A stretch of DNA of 29,837 nucleotides, taken from the NCBI GenBank assembly GCA_024645065.1, contig JAHEGP010000007.1, positions 1-29,837 on the forward strand. The letters run 5' to 3'. The translations under genes and the position numbers were made by a program. The stretch is from Cellvibrionales bacterium (GTDB lineage: Bacteria > Pseudomonadota > Gammaproteobacteria > Pseudomonadales > JAHEGP01). Under the pieces are notes generated by a model. It was not told the origin of the DNA. It saw only the letters and a list, made by a program, of their open reading frames with translations, and did no database searches. How positions within the stretch are numbered: position 1 is the first letter of the stretch; each line of letters opens with the position of its first letter. Below are positions 14,243-22,938 of the stretch, in pieces.

Positions 14243-15322
14243 ATGGCCATCGACTACCACGACAACCCACTACTCGATAACCTGGCCACCGCGATCATGC
14301 TGGTCGACGCCAACCTGCGAATACAATACCTCAACTCTGCAGCCGAGATGCTACTGGAGCTGAGCGGTACCCGCGCACTTGGATTGAGCGTCGATCAGCT
14401 CCTCATGGAAAATGGTAAACCGCTCGCGGAGATGACCCAAACCCTCCAGACCCGAATGCCCTATACCAAGCGACAGGTCACTCTCGCCCTTTCCAGCGGG
14501 CAGTCAATTTCAGTGGATTACACGGTAACGCCGGTGCAGCTGCATAGCGCGGACTACCTGCTGCTGGAATTCCAGCCCCTCGACCGGCTGATGAAAATAA
14601 GTCGTGAGGCTTCGATTATCAACACCCAGGAAACCAGCCGGGCGGTCATTCGCGGACTTGCCCACGAGATAAAAAACCCACTGGGCGGACTGCGCGGCGC
14701 GGCCCAGCTACTGGCCAAGGAACTCCCAAACCCGGGCTTGAAAGACTACACCGATATTATCATCGCCGAAGCTGATCGCCTGCGAAATCTGGTGGACCGC
14801 TTACTGGGACCCCACAAACTTCCCGAAAACAAGCCGGTTAGCATTCACGAGGTGCTGGAGCGAGTCATCAGCCTGATCTACGCGGAAACCGCCGGCCGCA
14901 TCAATTTTGTCAGGGACTATGACCCGAGTATCCCCGACTTGACCGGTGACATGGGCAAACTGATCCAGGCCATTCTCAATATCGTTCGCAATGCCATGCA
15001 GGCCTTCAAAGACAATGCCGTCTTTACCCCCGAGATCAGGTTGCAGACCCGGATACTGCGGCAGTTCACCCTTGGCGATCAGCGCCATCGCCTGGTGTGC
15101 CGGGTGGACATCGTGGACAACGGACCTGGAATTCCTCCCGCTATATTGCAAAACGTTTTCTTTCCCATGGTAAGCGGGCGCGCTGAGGGCACCGGCCTTG
15201 GTCTGTCAATTGCGCAATCGATCGTCAACCAGCACCGGGGCTTGATCGAGTGCCTCAGCCAACCCGGGGAAACCCGATTCACCATTTACCTGCCACTGGA
15301 GTCGACCGATGAGCAACACTGA
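14243..15322 (+). CDS. glnL: Nitrogen-regulation sensor kinase/phosphatase NtrB (GlnL)
   Basis: NtrB is a cytoplasmic histidine kinase that phosphorylates NtrC under nitrogen limitation and, bound to the PII protein, dephosphorylates it under nitrogen excess. From the ATG at 14243 the protein is 359 residues, close to E. coli NtrB. It has an N-terminal PAS domain (about 1-115), the HisKA helix with His141 in GLAHEIKNPLGGLRGAAQ, then the HATPase domain: N box NIVRNAMQAF, G1 box DNGPGIP, G2 box GTGLGLSIAQ. No membrane segment is present. The frame is open back to 13826 through the 51-bp repeats, but the sigma-54 promoter at 14161 places the start here. It overlaps ntrC by 14 bp. Confidence 0.95.
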   Translation: MAIDYHDNPLLDNLATAIMLVDANLRIQYLNSAAEMLLELSGTRALGLSVDQLLMENGKPLAEMTQTLQTRMPYTKRQVTLALSSGQSISVDYTVTPVQLHSADYLLLEFQPLDRLMKISREASIINTQETSRAVIRGLAHEIKNPLGGLRGAAQLLAKELPNPGLKDYTDIIIAEADRLRNLVDRLLGPHKLPENKPVSIHEVLERVISLIYAETAGRINFVRDYDPSIPDLTGDMGKLIQAILNIVRNAMQAFKDNAVFTPEIRLQTRILRQFTLGDQRHRLVCRVDIVDNGPGIPPAILQNVFFPMVSGRAEGTGLGLSIAQSIVNQHRGLIECLSQPGETRFTIYLPLESTDEQH

Positions 15323-16748
15323 ACACGTTTGGATTGTCGATGACGACAAGTCAATTCGCTGGGTGCTGGAAAAAGCCCTCAACCAGGCCGGCATTCGCAC
15401 CTCCTGCTTCGAGAATGGCGAAGCCGCGGTCAAGCGACTGCAACGGGAACAGCCAGACGCCATTATCAGCGACATCCGCATGCCCGGCATGGACGGACTG
15501 GAATTACTCAACACCATTGGCGACCAGCATCCGGCGCTGCCGATCATCATTATCACCGCTCATTCCGATCTTGAAAGCGCGGTGGCGTCTTACCAGGGCG
15601 GCGCCTTCGAGTACCTGCCAAAACCTTTCGATATTGATGATGCAGTGGCCGTGACCCGGCGTGCGCTCGATCACGCCAGTGAGCAACGCGCTCCCAGCGA
15701 AGAAGCCGGGGATGAACCTGCTGCCACCGAGATCATAGGCGAGGCCCCGGCCATGCAGGAGGTGTTCCGTGCCATCGGTCGCCTCTCCCACTCCAACATA
15801 ACGGTCTTGATCAACGGCGAATCCGGCACCGGCAAAGAGCTGGTCGCCAAGGCGCTGCACCGCCACAGCCCCCGCTCGAGCGGGCAATTCATCGCCTTGA
15901 ACATGGCGGCAATACCCGGTGATCTCATGGAGTCGGAGTTATTCGGCCACGAAAAGGGGGCCTTCACGGGAGCGGCGAGCCTGCGCCGGGGTCGCTTTGA
16001 GCAGGCCGATGGCGGCACCCTGTTCCTTGACGAAATTGGCGACATGCCAGCCGAAACCCAGACCCGGCTGCTGCGAGTACTCGCAGACGGCGAGTTCTAC
16101 CGCGTGGGCGGCCACACGCCGGTCAAGGTTGATGTTCGAATCATTGCGGCCACCCACCAGAACCTGGAAATGCTGGTAAAAAACAACCGGTTTCGGGAGG
16201 ACCTGTTTCACCGCCTGAATGTCATTCGCATCCACATTCCCAAACTGGCGGAGCGGCGCGCAGATATCCCCAAACTGGCGCAGCATTTCCTGCAACAGGC
16301 AGCCGAAGAGCTGGAGGTGGAGGCCAAGGTTCTCACTCCCAGCGCCGAAACATTTCTGACCCAATTGGACTGGCCCGGCAACGTGCGACAGCTGGAAAAC
16401 AGTTGCCGCTGGATGACCGTGATGGCATCGGGGCGGGAAATCATGCTATCGGACCTGCCGCCCGAGCTGGGCCAACAAAACAACTCCCTCACTGCGGCAC
16501 CCGACTGGCAACAACAGTTGCGCGACTGGGCAGATCAGCAACTCAGCTCCGGCAGCGAAAGACTGCTCGATAGCGCCATCCCTGCCTTTGAGCAAATAAT
16601 GATCGAGGCTGCACTGCGCCATACCCATGGACGCCGCCGCGACGCCGCGAATCTGCTCGGCTGGGGTAGAAATACCCTAACCCGCAAGATCAAGGAATTG
16701 GGGCTGGACGCCGTCGTTGACCAGGACACCAGCGAAGAACTGCGCTAA
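15309..16748 (+). CDS. glnG: Nitrogen-regulation response regulator NtrC (GlnG)
   Basis: NtrC is the sigma-54 enhancer-binding protein that, once phosphorylated by NtrB, activates glnA and other nitrogen genes. The 479-residue protein has three domains: a receiver (about 5-120) with the acidic pocket DDD at 11-13 and phospho-acceptor Asp55 in SDIRMPG; an AAA+ domain (about 145-380) with Walker A GESGTGKE, the sigma-54 contact loop GAFTGA, Walker B GGTLFLDEIGD and the arginine-rich RADIPKLAQHF; and a C-terminal Fis-type HTH (GRRRDAANLLGWGRNTLTRKIKEL). Its targets are visible here upstream of glnA and of its own operon. The stop shares a base with the trmL start. Confidence 0.98.
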   Translation: MSNTEHVWIVDDDKSIRWVLEKALNQAGIRTSCFENGEAAVKRLQREQPDAIISDIRMPGMDGLELLNTIGDQHPALPIIIITAHSDLESAVASYQGGAFEYLPKPFDIDDAVAVTRRALDHASEQRAPSEEAGDEPAATEIIGEAPAMQEVFRAIGRLSHSNITVLINGESGTGKELVAKALHRHSPRSSGQFIALNMAAIPGDLMESELFGHEKGAFTGAASLRRGRFEQADGGTLFLDEIGDMPAETQTRLLRVLADGEFYRVGGHTPVKVDVRIIAATHQNLEMLVKNNRFREDLFHRLNVIRIHIPKLAERRADIPKLAQHFLQQAAEELEVEAKVLTPSAETFLTQLDWPGNVRQLENSCRWMTVMASGREIMLSDLPPELGQQNNSLTAAPDWQQQLRDWADQQLSSGSERLLDSAIPAFEQIMIEAALRHTHGRRRDAANLLGWGRNTLTRKIKELGLDAVVDQDTSEELR

Positions 16749-17233
16749 TGTTCGACATCGTGCTGTATCAGCCAGAGATACCCCCCAATACCGGCAACAT
16801 TATCCGCCTTTGCGCCAACACCGGCATGCGCCTGCACCTGATCCAGCCACTGGGCTTCGAACTCAGCGACAAACAGTGCCGCCGTGCTGGCCTGGACTAT
16901 CACGAGTGGGCCCTGGTCGCGCAACATGGCAACTGGGACAGCTTTGAACGCTCGGTAAAGCCCAGGCGCCTATTTGCCGCCAGCACCAAGGGCAAGTGCT
17001 GCTACAGCGAGGTGCGTTACCAACCAGGGGATTCGATTGTGTTCGGACCAGAGACCCGGGGGCTGCCAGCCACGATTCTCGAGGCGCTGCCCACCGGCCA
17101 GGTTATCCGGATTCCCATGCTGCAGAACAGTCGGTCCCTCAACTTATCCAACAGCGTCGCCGTTGTCGTTTATGAAGCGTGGCGACAATGCGGATTCCGC
17201 GGCGCGCCCGCTTCCGGCCGGGGCCAGGCTTAG
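16748..17233 (+). CDS. trmL: tRNA (cytidine(34)-2'-O)-methyltransferase
   Basis: TrmL methylates the wobble-base ribose of tRNA-Leu isoacceptors using S-adenosylmethionine. The 161-residue protein is a SPOUT-class enzyme with the family landmarks: N-terminal MFDIVLYQPEIPPNTGNIIRLCANTG, the DSIVFGPETRGLP loop, and the C-terminal trefoil-knot segment IPMLQNSRSLNLSNSVAVVVYEA that forms the SAM site. Its ATG overlaps the ntrC stop by one base (TAATG), so it is probably translated from the ntrBC transcript, making this tRNA enzyme a likely rider on a nitrogen-controlled operon. Confidence 0.96.
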   Translation: MFDIVLYQPEIPPNTGNIIRLCANTGMRLHLIQPLGFELSDKQCRRAGLDYHEWALVAQHGNWDSFERSVKPRRLFAASTKGKCCYSEVRYQPGDSIVFGPETRGLPATILEALPTGQVIRIPMLQNSRSLNLSNSVAVVVYEAWRQCGFRGAPASGRGQA

Positions 17234-17284
17234 CCCTCGCTCCAGCCCTGCCGCAGGCAAAGCCCTGATAGCTCTGCCAGAACC

Positions 17285-17755
17285 CTAGTTGGCCGGCTTG
17301 CCTTCGGCCTGTTTGGCCAGTGCCTGCTGGTAAAGCGCTTCAAAATTGACCGGCGCCACCATGAGCGGGGGAAAGCTGCCCTTGATGACCAAAGTGTCGA
17401 CCGTCTCCCGGGCGTAGGGAAAGAGGATGTTCGGGCACATAATGTTCAGCACCTGGTGCAGCTGTTGCGGCTCGAAACCGTCACAACCAAAGATACCGGC
17501 CTGCTGTACTTCCACCAGGAAGGCGGGTTCATCTTCCTGCTTGGCGGTGATCGTCAGGGTCAGGACAACTTCATAGTTTTTATCGTCGAGCTTTTTGGTC
17601 GCGGTATTCAGGTCCAGCTGAACCTGGGGTCGCCACTGCTTCTGGAACGCCGCGTGACCCTGGGGCGCCTCAAAGGACAAATCCTTGATGTATATCCGCT
17701 GCAAGGCGAACTGGGGTTGATTCGCCTGCCCGCCTGCCTGGTTCTCTTCAGCCAT
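17285..17755 (-). CDS. secB: Protein-export chaperone SecB
   Basis: SecB is a cytosolic tetrameric chaperone that keeps precursor proteins unfolded and delivers them to SecA. The 156-residue protein fits the family, with FALQRIYIKDLSFEAPQ at the start, the EVVLTLTITAK strand, the QQAGIFGCDG segment and the helical end CPNILFPYARETVDTLV. A good ribosome site (GAGGAG) precedes the ATG at 17755. It is the last of three same-strand genes (rhodanese, grxC, secB), the same order as in E. coli yibN-grxC-secB. It converges with trmL, and no obvious terminator lies in the 51-bp gap. Confidence 0.97.
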   Translation of the reverse strand: MAEENQAGGQANQPQFALQRIYIKDLSFEAPQGHAAFQKQWRPQVQLDLNTATKKLDDKNYEVVLTLTITAKQEDEPAFLVEVQQAGIFGCDGFEPQQLHQVLNIMCPNILFPYARETVDTLVIKGSFPPLMVAPVNFEALYQQALAKQAEGKPAN

Positions 17756-17798
17756 TAACTACTCCTCGTTAAGGTATCTTTGTGGTTTACGTTCATGG

Positions 17799-17822
17799 GC
17801 CTCCGACTATTTTTCCGGAGGC
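17799..17822. other. Hairpin between grxC and secB
   Basis: GCCTCCG (17799-17805) and CGGAGGC (17816-17822) form a 7-bp stem with a 10-nt AT-rich loop. No T tract follows on either strand. It could be an attenuating or processing structure in the secB leader. Low confidence as a functional element. Confidence 0.35.
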
Positions 17823-17912
17823 ATGGTTGCCGTTACACTGTGCTTGCCGCACTCTGGCGTAATCCCCCACAGCCCGGCGATCGGAGCGCTTCCGCCCTTG
17901 TTCCGGGGTGGT

Positions 17913-18188
17913 TTATCCGGGCACCCGGGCAGCGGTATCCTGAGCCAGCATTGGATCGAGCCTACCGCGACGCTCCAGATCATACAGCTCTGTGCATCCT
18001 CCCACGTGCTGCCCCCCAATCCATATTTGCGGCACGGTGCGCCGGCCACTCAATTGAACCATCTTCTGCCGCAGCGCAGGCTCAGCATCAACCCGAATAT
18101 CCTGGTAGCTGACGCCCTTGTCTTCCAGCAAACGCCGGGCGCGGACGCAGTAAGGGCAGAAAGCCGTGCTATACATCACGACCGTCAC
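17913..18188 (-). CDS. grxC: Glutaredoxin 3
   Basis: GrxC is a small glutathione-dependent thiol-disulphide oxidoreductase. The 91-residue protein shows the dithiol active site CPYC (Cys11, Cys14) after strand MTVVMYSTAF, the cis-proline loop TVPQIWIGG, and the GGCTEL glutathione-binding turn. The start is the GTG at 18188, which shares one base with the rhodanese stop (TAGTG); a longer frame upstream merely runs into the rhodanese gene. The one-base overlap implies translational coupling. It is about ten residues longer at the C-terminus than E. coli GrxC. Confidence 0.93.
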   Translation of the reverse strand: MTVVMYSTAFCPYCVRARRLLEDKGVSYQDIRVDAEPALRQKMVQLSGRRTVPQIWIGGQHVGGCTELYDLERRGRLDPMLAQDTAARVPG

Positions 18189-18604
18189 TAACTTTTGACC
18201 ACCGGCATTTGTGACGCTGACCATTCCATCATGCCCCCATTGAGCCGATAGACTTTTTCAAAACCCCGCTCGCGCAAGCGCTTGGCAACGCTGCCCGTGG
18301 TCGATCCCATTTTGCATACCAGCACTACCGGCCGACCTTTGTATTTGTCGAGCTGGTCGATTCGGTCGTTGAGCTGGTTGTAGGGGACGTTCATCGCACC
18401 CACAACGTGACCCTTGCGAAACTCCTTGTCGGCGCGCACATCCAGCACCAACGCATCTTCATTATTTATCAGCATGGATAATTGGGCCGGGCTCACCTGG
18501 GGGCCGGCTTTGCGCCGCTCGTGCAGCATCAGGACTGTCGCCAATAAAGAAAGCAGGCCAAACCAGTACCACTCCTGGCTGACAAACTGGAAAAACAATT
18601 CCAT
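18188..18604 (-). CDS. Membrane-anchored rhodanese-like protein (YibN type)
   Basis: The 138-residue protein has an N-terminal membrane helix (about residues 12-26, YWFGLLSLLATVLML) and one rhodanese domain in the cytoplasm. The candidate catalytic cysteine is Cys97 in VCKMGSTTGSVAKRL, so a sulphurtransferase or persulphide-carrying role is plausible, though no substrate is known. The start at ATG 18604 (MELFFQF) is preferred over the longer frame to 18703, whose N-terminus is not protein-like and overlaps the likely promoter zone. It is first in the rhodanese-grxC-secB operon and divergent from gpmI, as in E. coli. Confidence 0.92.
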   Translation of the reverse strand: MELFFQFVSQEWYWFGLLSLLATVLMLHERRKAGPQVSPAQLSMLINNEDALVLDVRADKEFRKGHVVGAMNVPYNQLNDRIDQLDKYKGRPVVLVCKMGSTTGSVAKRLRERGFEKVYRLNGGMMEWSASQMPVVKS

Positions 18605-18761
18605 GGAAAATGACCTTTGTGAAAGTACCGGATCCGGGGATGCGCAAGTATAAGGCGCAACCGCGGGCTTATCCAGAGGGGCGACACCGCAACGCTCTGG
18701 CACAGGCCAGTGCTAGGGGCTAAAATGACGGGCTACTCATTCCTCGGGCAGCATATCATCG

Positions 18762-20309
18762 ATGAACGCAAAGACGCGCAAAAAGCCGCTGGTACTGATC
18801 ATTCTCGATGGCTGGGGTTACCGCGAGCAAGCTGACTCCAACGCCATCTATCATGCCGCCACCCCAACCTGGGACCGACTGTGGCAGCAGGCGCCCAAAA
18901 CCCTCATTTCCGGATCAGGGGCTGACGTCGGCCTTCCCGAGGGTCAAATGGGCAATTCCGAGGTCGGCCACATGAGCCTGGGGGCGGGGCGCGTCATCTA
19001 CCAGAACATTACCCGCATAGACAAGGCGATAGCAGACCGCTCGTTCTTCGACAACCCGGCTTACTGCGATGCTGTCGACCGCGCCCTGGAGAAAAATGGT
19101 GCCGTGCACATATTGGGCCTGCTTTCCCCGGGTGGCGTCCACAGCCACGAGAATCACATACAGGCAATGATTGAGTTGGCCGCCGGCCGGGGCTGCAAAA
19201 AAGTGTATGTGCATGCTTTTCTCGATGGCCGTGACACGCCACCACGCAGCGCCGCCCCATCCCTTGCCCGGATCGATGCAAAACTGGGCGAGCTCAACTG
19301 CGGGCGCATCGCTTCAATCGTGGGTCGCTACTTCGCCATGGATCGCGACCAGCGCTGGGACCGTCTGGAGAAGGCCTGGAAGCTGCTGTGCGCGGGGGAG
19401 GCTCCCTTCAGTGCCAATAACGCGACTGAAGCCCTGGCGGCTGCTTATGCCCGTGATGAGGACGACGAGTTTGTGCAAGCGACTCGAATCCAGGCCGCCG
19501 GCGAGCCCGATGCCCGAGTCAGAGATGGCGACAGTGTCGTCTTTATGAACTTCCGGTCAGACCGGGCGCGTGAACTCAGTCATGCCTTTCTGGATGCTGA
19601 CTTTAGCGGCTTTGATCGCCCGCAGCAGCCGAAACTGGCCGCATTTGTCACCACCACCCACTACGCTGACGATATCATAGCCCCCTGCGCCTTTCCTCCC
19701 GAAGGCCTCGGCAATACCCTGGGAGAATACCTTTCCAGGCTTGGCTTGCAGCAGCTGCGAATCGCGGAAACGGAAAAATATGCCCACGTGACCTTCTTTT
19801 TTAGCGGCGGCAGGGAAAAACTCTACGCCGGCGAAGAGCGCATACTGGTCGATTCGCCAAAGGTGGCGACTTACGACCTCAAACCCGAGATGAGCGCCCC
19901 GGAGGTCACGGCAAAGCTGGTCGACGCCATCAGGAGCAAGTCCTTTGACGTGATCATCTGCAACTACGCCAACGGCGACATGGTGGGACATACTGGCAAC
20001 TTCGACGCAGCGGTCAAGGCCGCGGAGGCAATCGATACCAGCCTGCGCGCCGTCATCGATGCCCTCGAGGAAGTCGACGGCGAGGCACTGATCACCGCAG
20101 ACCACGGCAACTGTGAACAAATGCTGGATGACGGCGGGGTCAAACATACCCAGCATACCACTGAGCTGGTGCCGTTTATCTATGTCGGACAGCGCGACGT
20201 AACGCTCCAGCCAGGCGCTCTCCCCGATGTCGCTCCTACGATGCTGGCACTGCTCGACCTGCCCCAACCCGAGGAAATGACCGGTCACTCGCTGATCAGG
20301 CAATCGTAA
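18762..20309 (+). CDS. gpmI: 2,3-bisphosphoglycerate-independent phosphoglycerate mutase
   Basis: GpmI interconverts 3- and 2-phosphoglycerate in glycolysis and gluconeogenesis without a bisphosphoglycerate cofactor, using two metal (usually Mn) ions. The 515-residue length is typical. It opens with PLVLIILDGWGYRE (Asp16 is a metal ligand) and carries the phospho-serine Ser66 in GQMGNSEVGH. Other landmarks are HAFLDGRDTPP, GRYFAMDRDQRWDR, and the C-terminal metal sites NYANGDMVGHTG and TADHGNCE. The envC-like gene starts 9 bp after its stop, giving a gpmI-envC-ctpA operon. Confidence 0.98.
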   Translation: MNAKTRKKPLVLIILDGWGYREQADSNAIYHAATPTWDRLWQQAPKTLISGSGADVGLPEGQMGNSEVGHMSLGAGRVIYQNITRIDKAIADRSFFDNPAYCDAVDRALEKNGAVHILGLLSPGGVHSHENHIQAMIELAAGRGCKKVYVHAFLDGRDTPPRSAAPSLARIDAKLGELNCGRIASIVGRYFAMDRDQRWDRLEKAWKLLCAGEAPFSANNATEALAAAYARDEDDEFVQATRIQAAGEPDARVRDGDSVVFMNFRSDRARELSHAFLDADFSGFDRPQQPKLAAFVTTTHYADDIIAPCAFPPEGLGNTLGEYLSRLGLQQLRIAETEKYAHVTFFFSGGREKLYAGEERILVDSPKVATYDLKPEMSAPEVTAKLVDAIRSKSFDVIICNYANGDMVGHTGNFDAAVKAAEAIDTSLRAVIDALEEVDGEALITADHGNCEQMLDDGGVKHTQHTTELVPFIYVGQRDVTLQPGALPDVAPTMLALLDLPQPEEMTGHSLIRQS

Positions 20310-20318
20310 GCCTTGCCA

Positions 20319-21467
20319 ATGGCGCGCAGTATCACCAGGATTGCCAGACTCTCCCTGCTTCTCCTGGGTTTTGTGGTATTGAGCGCGGGGGCGCAACAGA
20401 CTGCAAGCCCAGCGGATCTCAAGCGGCTGCAAGCGGCGATCGCTACCCTGCAAAAGGAACTCAAGCAAGACCGCGGCAAATACAGCACCCTTGGGGACCA
20501 ACTGAAGCGTGACGAAGTCGCCATCGGCAAGCTCAGTATCGCGATCGAGGACAATACCGACAAACATCAAGCGCTGACCCGCGAACTCGAGCAATTGCGA
20601 GAGCGCCAGTCGCAACTGCAACGTCAGCGCGACAAACAACAGGTACTGATAGCGGCACAACTGCGCAGTGCCTACCAGATGGGACACGAGAAGACCCTCA
20701 AGGTGCTGCTGAACCAGCAGGATCCGGCGTTGATATCCCGCGCCATGACCTATGTCGACTATTTCAACCGGGCTCGCCTGCAGCAAATCGAAAGTTTCAA
20801 CGCAACGATTGCCGAGCTCACCGAGTTGGAGCCCAGCATCATTGCCAAGGCACTGACACTGCAGCAGGCAGGTAATAAGCTGGCGCACGATAAAGACCAA
20901 TTGGCGGGCCAGCAGCTGTCCCGCCAAAAAACCCTGGCCAGCCTGGCCAGCTCGATTTCCAGTAAAAAGGCGCAATTACAGCAATACGAGAAGGATCGGG
21001 CTCGCCTCGAGGCTCTGCTGAATACGGTAGAGGATGTCACCAAAACTTTCGCCACCATTGAAGACGCCCAGCCCTTCGCCAAACGCAAAGGCAAAATGCA
21101 CTGGCCCGCCGCGGGCAAGCTGGTCAACCGGTTTGGCAGTCGGCGCAAGGATGGCGGATTAAAATGGCAGGGTGTGGAGATACGCAGCAAGGAAGGCACC
21201 CGGGTCAAGGCGATACACCATGGTCGAGTCGTGTTTGCCGACTGGTTTGGTGGCCAGGGGCTTTTGATCATCATCGATCATGGCGATGGCTACATGAGCC
21301 TCTATGGCCACAACCAGAGCCTGCTCAAGGAAACCGGCGACTGGATCAGCACCGGCGAGTCGATTGCAACGGTCGGCGCCAGCGGCGGGCGCAGCGAGAC
21401 CGGCCTGTATTTCGAGATACGTCATCGGGGCAAGGCCAATAACCCTGCCCAGTGGTGTCGGTCGTGA
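20319..21467 (+). CDS. envC: Murein hydrolase activator EnvC (LytM/M23-like)
   Basis: EnvC is a periplasmic, divisome-associated coiled-coil protein that activates the amidases AmiA and AmiB for septal peptidoglycan splitting. The 382-residue protein has a signal peptide (MARSITRIARLSLLLLGFVVLSAGA), a long coiled coil (about 30-235, heptad-like, rich in Q, L, K and E), and a C-terminal LytM domain (about 275-380). The LytM zinc ligands look lost: the usual HxGxD reads WQGVEI and the final HxH region reads LYFEIRH. That degeneration is characteristic of EnvC activators, which lack hydrolase activity. The start is the ATG at 20319; a TTG two codons earlier is rejected. Confidence 0.92.
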   Translation: MARSITRIARLSLLLLGFVVLSAGAQQTASPADLKRLQAAIATLQKELKQDRGKYSTLGDQLKRDEVAIGKLSIAIEDNTDKHQALTRELEQLRERQSQLQRQRDKQQVLIAAQLRSAYQMGHEKTLKVLLNQQDPALISRAMTYVDYFNRARLQQIESFNATIAELTELEPSIIAKALTLQQAGNKLAHDKDQLAGQQLSRQKTLASLASSISSKKAQLQQYEKDRARLEALLNTVEDVTKTFATIEDAQPFAKRKGKMHWPAAGKLVNRFGSRRKDGGLKWQGVEIRSKEGTRVKAIHHGRVVFADWFGGQGLLIIIDHGDGYMSLYGHNQSLLKETGDWISTGESIATVGASGGRSETGLYFEIRHRGKANNPAQWCRS

Positions 21468-21547
21468 TTATTCACGCACAAGTCGGGCGAGGTAGCACAC
21501 GGTTATGATATGATCAAGCACAATTAACGATTATGTGGAGGTTCGCC

Positions 21548-22888
21548 ATGAGCTTGCGGACGCATTCCCGATTATCCCTTTCATGTCGCCTGGCGTTAAC
21601 TCCGCTTCTGCTGACTGTCGCACTGGGCGCGAGCGCCGACCGGGCACCCCCTCCCCAGGGCCAACTCCCACTGCAGGAGTTGCGCACATTTACCGATATT
21701 TTTGATCATATTCGCCGCAATTACGTCGAAGAAGTCGACGACAAAACCCTCCTTGAAAATGCTATCAGGGGCATGCTTTCCGGGCTTGATCCCCACTCTG
21801 CCTATCTGGACGCCGAGTCTTTCGGTGATTTGCGGATAAACACCAGCGGCGAGTTTGGCGGCCTCGGGCTCGAAGTCGGCATGGAAGACGGTTTGGTGCG
21901 GGTTATCTCCCCCATCGACGACACCCCGGCCAAGCGCGCCGGCATCGAGAGTGGCGACGTCATCATCAAACTTGATGAACGCAATGTGAAAGGCATGTCA
22001 CTCAGCGAGGCTATCGAGTTAATGCGCGGCCCCCGCGGCAGCATTGTCACCCTGACCATTGTGCGCGAGGGCACCAGCAACCCTTTCGATGTCGTGGTTA
22101 CGCGAGACGTCATCAAGGTTGCCAGCGTCAAGAGCGAGCTGCTCGAGCCCGCCTATGGCTACCTGCGCATCGCCCAGTTCCAGTCGCAAACCGGGGAAGA
22201 GACTACCCGGGCGATTCGCCGCCTGCAGGAGGGCAACAAGCCCCTGAAGGGACTGATCGTTGACTTGCGGGACAACCCCGGCGGCATTTTGCAATCGTCG
22301 GTGGAAGTGGTCGACAGCCTGCTCAACAACGGCATGATCGTCTACACCCAGGGGCGGGTCGATGATTCCCGGTTCGAATTCCACGCCAAACCCGGCGACG
22401 TGAGCAATGGCTCTCCTGTGGTGGTACTCATCAACAGTGGCTCGGCATCTGCATCGGAAATCGTGGCGGGCGCACTTCAGGATCACAAGCGGGCGATCAT
22501 CATGGGCACAGACAGTTTCGGCAAGGGTTCGGTGCAAACGGTTTTACCCATCTCTGAACACAAGGCCATCAAGCTGACCACCGCGCTCTACTTTACCCCC
22601 AATGGGCGCTCCATCCAGGCCATGGGCATCCATCCGGATATCGTGGTCGATCGGGCCAAGGTGCAGAAAATCGGCAGCTCCGCCGATGTGAAAGAAGCCG
22701 ACCTGAATGGCCACCTGCGCAACGGCAACGGCAAAACCCAAGGCGCTGCAAAGCCGACCGGTGAGCTGCAAATGCGCGACAATCAGCTTTATGAAGCCTT
22801 GAGTCTGCTCAAGGGTATCAATATCATGGCCGACCACAAACGCGCCAGCAACGCCGGTGCCCACCTGGCGGCAACCACGATCCAGTAG
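21548..22888 (+). CDS. ctpA: Carboxy-terminal processing protease (S41 family)
   Basis: A periplasmic serine protease that degrades or trims proteins from the C-terminus, often cell-wall enzymes. The 446-residue protein has an N-terminal signal sequence (about 12-30), a PDZ domain (about 100-185, starting near FGGLGLEVG), and the S41 catalytic core with Ser301 in GSASASEIVAGA and Lys326 in SFGKGSVQ, 25 residues apart as in the Prc/CtpA catalytic dyad. The ATG at 21548 follows GGAGG; an ATG at 21533 precedes that site and is rejected. It follows envC by 80 bp. The yibQ-type polysaccharide deacetylase often found next is absent. Confidence 0.95.
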   Translation: MSLRTHSRLSLSCRLALTPLLLTVALGASADRAPPPQGQLPLQELRTFTDIFDHIRRNYVEEVDDKTLLENAIRGMLSGLDPHSAYLDAESFGDLRINTSGEFGGLGLEVGMEDGLVRVISPIDDTPAKRAGIESGDVIIKLDERNVKGMSLSEAIELMRGPRGSIVTLTIVREGTSNPFDVVVTRDVIKVASVKSELLEPAYGYLRIAQFQSQTGEETTRAIRRLQEGNKPLKGLIVDLRDNPGGILQSSVEVVDSLLNNGMIVYTQGRVDDSRFEFHAKPGDVSNGSPVVVLINSGSASASEIVAGALQDHKRAIIMGTDSFGKGSVQTVLPISEHKAIKLTTALYFTPNGRSIQAMGIHPDIVVDRAKVQKIGSSADVKEADLNGHLRNGNGKTQGAAKPTGELQMRDNQLYEALSLLKGINIMADHKRASNAGAHLAATTIQ

Positions 22889-22903
22889 CTGCGGTTATTC
22901 AGT

Positions 22904-22925
22904 GGCCACTGGATTAGTAGTGGCC
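22904..22925. terminator. Possible bidirectional hairpin between ctpA and hisF
   Basis: GGCCACT (22904-22910) pairs with AGTGGCC (22919-22925) over 7 bp with an 8-nt loop, in the 50-bp gap between two converging operons. A second overlapping palindrome, CAGTGGCCACTG, lies at 22900-22911. There is no T tract on either side, so termination is only a guess from location. Confidence 0.35.
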
Positions 22926-22938
22926 GCCCAAGCGTCCA

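Noticed and set aside
18700..18716. Sigma-54-like TGGCAC...GC upstream of gpmI
   Set aside because: The GG-to-GC spacing is 11 rather than 10 nt and the -12 element lacks the TT, so it does not fit the strict sigma-54 rule.
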